DNA of 64,000 nucleotides from assembly GCA_965153455.1 (NCBI GenBank), contig OZ234497.1, forward strand, positions 18,221,872 to 18,285,871. The letters run 5' to 3'. Positions 56,910 to 64,000 of this stretch are shown here, piece after piece. The DNA is from Sphagnum compactum. Taxonomy: Eukaryota; Bryophyta; Sphagnopsida; Sphagnales. A program made the position numbers and the translations under genes. Under the pieces are notes generated by a model, which did not search any database, was not told the DNA's origin, and saw only the letters and a program-made list of their open reading frames with translations. Position 1 is the stretch's first letter. Each line of letters opens with the position of its first letter.

Positions 56910-59021
56910 ATGTCCGAAAACATACAAGAACGTATGCGTGCACTCATTGCGCAGCATGGTAGTGTTTTGGCGGCCCTTCGGCAGCACTTAGAAGCTCAGC
57001 AGAATGACGAGCAAACTGACTCTTTGGAAAATCATGTTCCAGTCCTGTACAACAAGCAACAACACGTGCACAGCCTTCTCTTGGCAATGACGCATTGCAA
57101 TTGTTTGCAAAGTCGGCCGGGCCATCTGAAATGCCACAAGGGCGAAATAATCGTCTGTGTCGAGAACAACGAACCGTACAACAAGCAGCAGCATGTGCAC
57201 AGCCTTCTCTTGGTAATGACACATTACAATTGTTTGGAGACGAAGACGCATTAGCCCCGGCATGATGGGATTGTGAAGAAATGAACATAATCTATGGCTT
57301 CTGCAATGCGAAAATGTGGATTAAAGAACAATTAGCAAAGTCGAGTAACAGCAACCCACAGTTTTCTCTATGTTGCGAGAATGGTAAAATTTCTGTTGCC
57401 GAGTCTTCCTGCAACACCACAAGAGCTGGAAGTTCTTTTAATTAGCAAAGAAAGAAGTGCCATCAAATTTCGAGATCAGATTCGCATGTACAATTCAGTG
57501 TTGGCATACACTTCGTTTGGTGCCAAAGTTGATGAGTCGGTAACAAGAGGCACTAGACCATACTCCTTTCGCATTCAGGGTGAGCTTTATCACAAAATTG
57601 AATCCATGTGTCCTGCTGAACGACAGCGTCCACAGTTTGCACAACTATACATTCATGATATGGAGAACGAACGTCGAAACCGCCATGTCGTTATGCCATT
57701 GCTTGATCCAACGATGTTGGATCGATTGTTGACCATGATGTATAATATCAATCCCTATGTCAAAGTGTTCAAAATGGCAAGGGATATGATGGCAACAGAA
57801 GGTGCTCCCACGGATTTGAAATTGCATCTCATTGCCTCTTGAACAAAGGATGCCCGTTGATACAATGTGCCGATGGCCGATGAAATCACTGCATTGATGG
57901 TAGGAGATGGTTCTGAGGCTATAGACAGGCATGACGTCGTCATTGCTCAGCAAGCTGGCCCATTTCAGCGCATTGTCGAGCTACATGTGGGATACATGGT
58001 TCTACATTATTTGTTGCTATTTCCTTATAGTGAGGATGGATGGCATCTGAATATTCTGCTCAATGGTGTTGTTTTGCAGGATGCTGATGCGGATTTGGAT
58101 GAAGACCATGCGGACGAATTTGAGCATCATAGAAAGCATCGCAATGTGACAATGGCCAAATTTTACGGTTATCGACTTCAACATCGAGACACTGATGGCA
58201 TTGCGTTGCTTCAGGGTGACTAATTGAGGCAGCAACACATTGTGGATGTTTATGCGGCTGTTGAACAAAATTGCTTGAGGTATCTGCGCCTGAATCAGAA
58301 AAAATTTCGTGTAGATCTCTATCAAGGCCTTCAGGACACCATCGTTGTAGGTGACAATAGCGCTGTTGCCATCGGATAGACGATCATTCTGCCATCTTCT
58401 TTCATAGGAGGTCACATGGTTCAGAATTATCAAGATGCCATGGTAATCTACAGATGGGCCCGCTGCCCGGATGCGTTTGTTACATTCACTTGCAATCCCC
58501 ACAAGCCTGAGATCAAGAGAGCGTTGCTGCCTGGACAGCAACCTCAAGATCGACTGGATTTGGTAACCTGAGTGTTCAAAATCAAGTTGAAGGAGTTGAT
58601 CAATAACATTCACAAGAAGCATATTCTGGGACGCATGATTGCGGGAATCTATGTCATTGAGTTTCAAAAGTGTGGGTTGCCGCATGCACACATTCTCATA
58701 TTCTTTGCCAAAGATTGCAAGCCACACACGGTCGAGGATGTAGACCGCATGATTAGTGCTAAACTTTCGAATCTAGAAACAAACAGGTTGGCCCAAGAGA
58801 CGGTTGCTAGATGCATGATGCATGGTCCATGTGGAGCTGCATTTCCAAATGCCCCATGCATGGAAGATGGCAAATACATAAGAACATTTAACTATTGTGG
58901 GAGAAATTTTGTCATCGTGAACCGGGGCACGAGGAATTATGCCCCTAGTCGTGTCGGACACGAAAACTGGAGCAACATGCTGGACATTGAAGACTTTTTG
59001 GTTATAGGAAACTTCCGGTAG
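56910..59021 (+). pseudogene. Helitron Rep pseudogene (N-terminal and HUH part only)
   Basis: The translation follows a plant Helitron Rep protein in order. It has a Cys-containing N-terminal block ('CNAKMWIKEQLAKSS', 'FSLCC'), 'YNSVLAYTSFGAKVDESV', 'FAQLYIHDMENE', 'VGDGSEAIDRHDVV', 'QNYQDAM', 'FVTFTCNP', and the HUH nickase motif in 'KCGLPHAHIL' (His codons 58,683 and 58,689). A frameshift lies near 57,385-57,400. After it one frame runs to 59,021 with stops only at 57,840, 57,858, 58,221, 58,377 and 58,569. One more stop is at 57,263 in the earlier frame. The catalytic Tyr pair and the helicase domain are absent, because homology ends near 59,020. A 59-bp segment is duplicated at 57,047 and 57,177. 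An intact protein would nick and replicate Helitron DNA; this one cannot. Confidence 0.85.
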
Positions 59022-59039
59022 GTTGGGAATAGAGTTTTT

Positions 59040-59410
59040 TTTGTGGCAATTTTGTGACGTAGCCACGGTGGCAATCAGCCACAAGAGGAATTACCCAAAT
59101 TTGGCGAAAACAAAGAACACTAGTTGGGAACCTTTTTTATAAAAAAGAAAGGTCAATTTTTGCCAATTTTCAATCTGAAAAACATCATTTCGACCTATGT
59201 AAAGGATTTTCAATTTGAACTTAAAAGCACAATTTCGACCTACACAAAATAATTTTCATTAATAAAAGGCTGAATTTAGTCAGATTTCAAGAAAAAAGTA
59301 TTCCAAATCGCCATAGTTTTTTTACAGTTCAGTATGTATCATAAAATGTAGAAAGATCACTTTTTTTGGGACTTTCATCTTATAGCCAGCTTTGTCTATT
59401 TTTTTCCCTG
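59040..59410. repeat. R1 copies in inverted arrangement
   Basis: 59,045-59,107 is the R1 3' block on the minus strand, contiguous with the Helitron tail as at 49,135. About 59,275-59,410 is an R1 copy on the plus strand ('cagatttcaag', 'aaatcgccatag', 'cttatagccagctttg'). Confidence 0.65.
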
Positions 59411-60831
59411 GATAATTTCCACTTTATCTAAGTGAATATTGTCAAGGAAAACACTATTGCGAAGATAACACGATGCTCCTCAAGTTTTCCCAAATAGGTA
59501 ATACTTTTTGTGTAGGATAATTCCAAGTGCAGGGACATTCCCAAAATAAGGGGGCCTAGGAGGAGGCAATAGCCCAGTCCAACCCGGATAGCCAAGTCCA
59601 GCCCCACAATTTCAGAACATCACCAAGCACTAGACGCCCATCATAAAGTGTAGCACAAGCTGAAGGTTATCATGAACCTAGACATATGTAGATCATAAGG
59701 CGTAGGAGGGGGAGGGTTCTTACACCTGTTCCTTAATAGAGGGAGGGATCTTGTGCCTATTGCATGTAAGTAAGGTCAAGATCTCTCCCATTCTTAAAGA
59801 GTAGGCATAATGTCCGTCCTACACAGCTTGGAATCCTCAGTCCTTTCCATTTTGAGTTGTGTACCCAAAGAGACACATAGGAGGCTATAGTTGTGATATC
59901 CAGTGCCTACACTTGTGAGGAAATTAAAAAGATCAAAGAGAGCCGTAAATTGTTGCTAATAATTTGATGATTGCATCAGTTGATTATGGGGTACCTATCA
60001 TGTGTATCATATTGTGGGGTATATAACATGCGGCTATTTAAAAAATGACTTCTGTAAAAGAAAAATTCAGGCATTGAATCCAGTAGTCTTGTATGCCATT
60101 GTTTCCTCAAGTTTTCCTCCTTAGTGATAAGTATTCAGGTCATGGTACATAGCATCATTCCGTTCAAGTCATGTTGCATAACATTCCCTTCTTGGCAAAT
60201 GACAAATGGCATCATTGAATAGCAATGTACCAATTTGCATTAAAGTCTGTCTAACAAGGTTTCTGACTGTCCTTTATTTGCAATAGGAATGCAACATTAG
60301 CTCCCACGTTGATAACCATGGATTGCCTGCATGTTTCCATTTCTCCCAGCTTTGAGTTCTTTAAAACTCAGGGCCAAACAATGACATGTGCAAAACATCA
60401 ATCCAAGAGAGCTTTCTTTAACTGCTAACAACTTGGACTTTGAGACACCCCATCCCAATGAGATTCATCAGAAACCAATTTCTGACAGCTCTCTGAAAAT
60501 ATGCAAATCATATTCATTTGTTGAAGAACATCAAAATTCAGATTAATAATTACTTTCATAAGAGTTAAAAGTTATATCTGAACCTGGAAGTTTCAAACAT
60601 CAAGCAAGATAATTAAGCAAATTGAGCCAGAAGCTAAATTAATGGAATACCCCTCAAATCTCCAAAGAATGTAGCCTTCTTGTTTGCAGTCTGGTTCTGC
60701 ATATAACTTTTTGTGCTTACGTCAATCGTGATCACCTTGCCCTCAACTTATTGTGAACTGAAATCATCAGCAATCACAAGGTCATAACCCTAGTTGAGAA
60801 ATTGATTACACTGCATTAACATTGTACCTGG
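59411..60831. other. Retroelement-like debris and 3' flank of copy D
   Basis: 59,510-59,830 shares ordered words with 17,000-18,080 ('gttatcatgaacctaga', 'gggagggttcttacacctg', 'gtaggcataatgtcc') and is probably an LTR-type fragment. From 59,875 on it matches the 3' flank of copy B. No gene. Confidence 0.5.
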
Positions 60832-63733
60832 CTAACATAGGTCCAAGTCAGGAGTTGCGTTGGAACTAGATGATATTTGAGAAGGCGTATAGGGGAATCT
60901 CTGCTGGCTCAGAGTGTGTGTACTCTGAGGGGTAGTTCGCCTTTGACTTCCCTCCATAACAACAGCAAGAACATCTTTCAGTAGGCTGTAGTTTATGGCT
61001 TGCTGGGAAGGTGGCTGGCAGATTGTGATATGCGTGGCATCCTCAACCTTATAATGATTTCTGCGAGCCAAGTATTGAGCTGAAGCATATGGCACTAAAA
61101 CTGATTCCTGCACATGCAAACCGCTTTAAACGTTGAAGGAGATCGACATTAAGTTTACCTCCAATGAAAGCATGATTGAGTCTCCCTCCACCCAACTTGA
61201 ATGACCCTAGTGTACATATCCCAAAATTTACCAATGACCATTATAGCAGTACTATGGGATTTTACACTGTAACTTAGTTATCAAATGACTTATACTAAAT
61301 TCTTTTATATATGTTGAAAGTTCAAACAAATCCACCTTGATAGTCATTATTATAGCTAAGACTTTTGGACGAAAAGCTTACTCCTCTTTTAACAGGCCGT
61401 CCTTCACCAAATGCATAAATGATGAGGGTTGGATCAACAGCACTCTCAAAATCAACTGAAAGTTCTGCCATTTGTCTATTGAAACCCTCAATATTTTTCA
61501 AAATGCCTGACTTGGCAATTCGCTTCTTGTTCGCATCATTGCATCGTTGACATTCCCGAACAAAGAACTGTTTGAAGTCTTCTCCACCACCAGTATGTGG
61601 TACACCATAGAATATTGTCCCTTTAAGATTGTTCAAAAACTTGGTGCAACTTCGTTGCGCTTGTTTGTCGAGAGGATTCACAATGCGAGCATTCACACGC
61701 TTCTCAACCTCAACAACCAAGCTTTTGACCACAAGACCTCCGAAGCTATAACCAACTAGTACAATCGGGGCCTCCCAAAGGGGTTCATATTCACTACACA
61801 GAAACCATCAATGTCGTCAAATCATGATAACCTCAATTGTCAACTTCTTAACTTGAACAAATTACAAAACTCCTACCAATTGTAATCTCCAAGATAACAT
61901 GATATGCACAAAGCCATCTGTAATGTCATGAACAAAGTTAAGCCCAAGTTGGTTTCAGACATAAAATAAATAAACAGCAATTGCAAAGTGTCATTAAATT
62001 TTGGACATTGTTAGTAGCTAAAGATAACATTCCTAGTTGGTAATTATATTTTGGATTTGACCATTGAAAGGATGACCTAAGGGTCAAAACTACCATGAAG
62101 TCAATGTCAAGTTCCTTTGGTCTTTCAATTTTTGGGCCACCATGTTCAGTGAAAGTGGTCTAAATCTTCAGTAGTAGAAGCAATTCTATTTGTTTCACAA
62201 GTTTTCATTTGGGAATTATGTCCAGCATATTTGAGACATATGGGCCCTTCTTAGTATGAAACATGGCCAACTCAATATCTTTTTAAAATAAGTTTCCTTG
62301 TAAAAGTTTATCAAATCCTAGAAACATTGCTAGAGGGAGATTACTAAATTATATTCCATGGAAACATGGACAATTTTTGAATATTTGCCCACTTTGAACT
62401 TGTATTGTTATATTTGAATGTTCTCAAAATGAGGGCCCTAGGAGGGATATATAAGGTGCCCTCCAAATTCTAGGAAATTTCTCTGAGTACTTTATTAATA
62501 TGTAACTCAGGGGTTTAGGCTTCTTTAATGTGATCTAGACTTTGCATTAATGTCTTGAACATCAACTATAATGGTATCCATGCTGCCCCTCTTCATGTTT
62601 CAAGATTGACACTACAAATAAACAAATGCAAAGAGTGGATATGCCTACATCATAGGCCACTTGAGATCTCAAAATAAGTGCTTATCCTGCATTGGTTTCA
62701 GAGCAAGACTATGTCTTTGTACACGAATGATAGCTAAGTTCAGATTGCCATACCTCTTTGACACCAAACTCTGGACAAGGTTTTTCCCAATGTCTGTCAC
62801 ATGCTCATTGGCACCAACAAGAGCAGAATCATATGAAAGAGAGAGAATCCGAACATTGTTAACATTTTTAGTTGCCAAGTCTGCAGGCAACCACTCTTGT
62901 GGCCAACATACACGCTTCCCATCACTGGTTATAGATGTCCATGCTTCCTTCCATTCATCATTCTTCCCATAGCCTATGCCATGGAAAAAAATGACAACCA
63001 AATCAGGGTTTGTTGAAGTGTACTGCGGGTTTAGATCATGCACTGGTGTGATTGCCTACAAGTGGAAAACAAGACAGTTGGTCAACACAATGTAACAATC
63101 ACATTGATGAATCCCACATCTTTCCCACATGAATGGGTCATTTGAACACTCCTTGAACATTAGGGTTTCAAGAGGAAGAAATTAAATACACTACACGATC
63201 AATCTTCTTCCACTATTTGATGATATGTCTAACAATTTATATCAAAATATATTCTACTATGTATTAGGGGATGGGCAAATTTATCTATATGCTAATTATG
63301 CTGAATTTTGAAAATGGTCCAATAGATGATTGTGCAATATTATGGACAGTGAAAAGGATAATTGACAAATATGATAAATTAGGACAATGAAAAGGACAAG
63401 TGATTGATGACAAGAATAACATTGGCTGGATGAGACATTTTTGTAATTTAAGAAACCTAAAAAGAGCCATTATCCACCCTCAAAATCATTTGTGTGTAAC
63501 ATATGTCTAACAATTCATAGATTCTAATGGCTTGAGTACTCATTGCTAGTCGCACATAAGAACACGTCCTGAATGCCATCATACAGCCTATCCCCATGTT
63601 CACAAAGCTTGCAAACTAGAATCTGATTGATATATAGAGAGAGGAATATGTTACTTAACAGGAAAAAAAAACTGTCTCTCAATTGACTTTACCCACAATC
63701 GTAGAATTGTGAGGCTTCGGAAGTACTCACCAT
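60832..63733 (-). CDS. SERAC1-like alpha/beta hydrolase, copy D
   Basis: Exons on the minus strand: start codon 63,733-63,731 at the very end of exon 1, then 63,055-62,754, 61,793-61,382 and 61,107-60,832. All junctions are GT-AG and in frame; about 330 aa. Motifs are HGIG (26-29), 'CWPQEWLPADL' (from 51), GYSFG with the likely nucleophile Ser118, and 'DATHITICQP' with the likely catalytic His265. Its C-terminus is about 25 residues longer than that of copy B, ending in a Ser/Thr/Pro-rich tail. Function is inferred as for copy B; no organelle signal is evident, since the protein begins almost directly with the hydrolase fold. The ATG split from the rest of the coding region by a 675-bp intron is unusual but gives an unbroken frame. 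Confidence 0.8.
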
Positions 63734-64000
63734 TCTTCAGTCCTTTCAGACGTTGAAAAGTGTTGGCCTATGTTGCACGATGAGCGAACAACAACTGGAG
63801 TCGATCACCACTTGAATGACTTAGTAGAGGTCTGACTCGATAGTACTCTTCTTCTTCTTCTTCGTCTGCATCCACAAGACCCAGGTCGTCTGCGACCTGC
63901 CTGCCTGCCTTTTGAAATAATGTGTACAAAGGCTTGTTGTAGTCACAAAAGCTTCACCCCCTGCAAATCTGGAACGATCTGCCTTGTTGCAGCCACTTGC
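63734..64000 (-). promoter_or_regulatory. 5' leader of hydrolase copy D (runs off the window)
   Basis: Similar to 48,356-48,620 ('ttggcctatg', 'gatgagcgaacaacaactgg', 'gatcaccacttgaatgac'). It contains a CTT run at 63,847-63,861. The window ends inside it. Confidence 0.5.

Noticed and set aside
57840-58571. In-frame stops that might be repaired by U-to-C RNA editing
   Set aside because: Such editing is known in organelles of ferns and hornworts, not for nuclear transposons. The missing Tyr and helicase parts show the element is dead anyway.
40990-63733. Hydrolase copies as N-terminal domains of hydrolase-NBS-LRR immune receptors
   Set aside because: Intact copies end with a stop shortly after the hydrolase fold, and no NB-ARC or LRR sequence is seen in the window.

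Overview
The window looks like nuclear DNA of a land plant with a large, AT-rich, repeat-filled genome. Evidence is a multi-exon class II trehalose-6-phosphate synthase with GT-AG introns, a decayed DYW-type pentatricopeptide repeat gene, a plant-style PHD/RS nuclear protein, SERAC1-like hydrolase copies and a dead Helitron. A non-seed plant (fern, lycophyte or bryophyte) is my best guess, but no single feature proves the lineage. I see no tRNA, rRNA, CRISPR or bacterial-type operon.

Region 1-21.6 kb is gene-poor. It holds a three-copy 57-bp tandem repeat, a decayed PPR-DYW gene (1.5-3.2 kb) between two copies of a dispersed repeat (called R1 here), a decayed satellite-like stretch (7.3-8.0 kb), an inverted pair of a second repeat (R3), several short tandem duplications, hairpins, a 48-base A tract and a 1-kb stretch dense in the word GAACCG just upstream of the first intact gene.

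Region 21.6-39.5 kb is the genic core. A complete four-coding-exon class II TPS gene (22,440-25,841, +) encodes about 905 aa. After a nested repeat block and an inverted pair of 212-bp MITE-like elements comes a long PHD-finger / Arg-Gly / RS-domain gene (31,434-39,447, +). Its outer exons are clear, its exons between 33.1 and 34.3 kb are not, and its last intron is GC-AG.

Region 39.5-64 kb is a duplicated block. SERAC1-like alpha/beta hydrolase genes occur four times, all on the minus strand: A (40.99-42.86 kb, broken), B (46.42-48.36 kb, intact), C (53.07-53.67 kb, chimeric fragment) and D (60.83-63.73 kb, intact). The flanks of the copies match too. A small piece resembling the tail of the PHD gene sits beside copy B, which suggests the ancestral duplication began inside that gene. 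Between C and D lie an unrecognised two-exon minus-strand coding segment (55.74-56.35 kb) and a Helitron Rep pseudogene (56.9-59.0 kb) whose later reading frame is broken only by isolated stop codons. A copy of the Helitron tail lies beside copy B at 49 kb.

The genes do not form a pathway. TPS (sugar signalling), the PHD protein (probable nuclear regulator) and the SERAC1-like hydrolases (probable lipid or ester hydrolases) are neighbours by position only. I did not find a clear previously undescribed system. The strongest leads are the hydrolase duplication history, the two-exon gene of unknown function, the R1 repeat with its 16-bp palindrome, and the GAACCG-rich stretch upstream of TPS.
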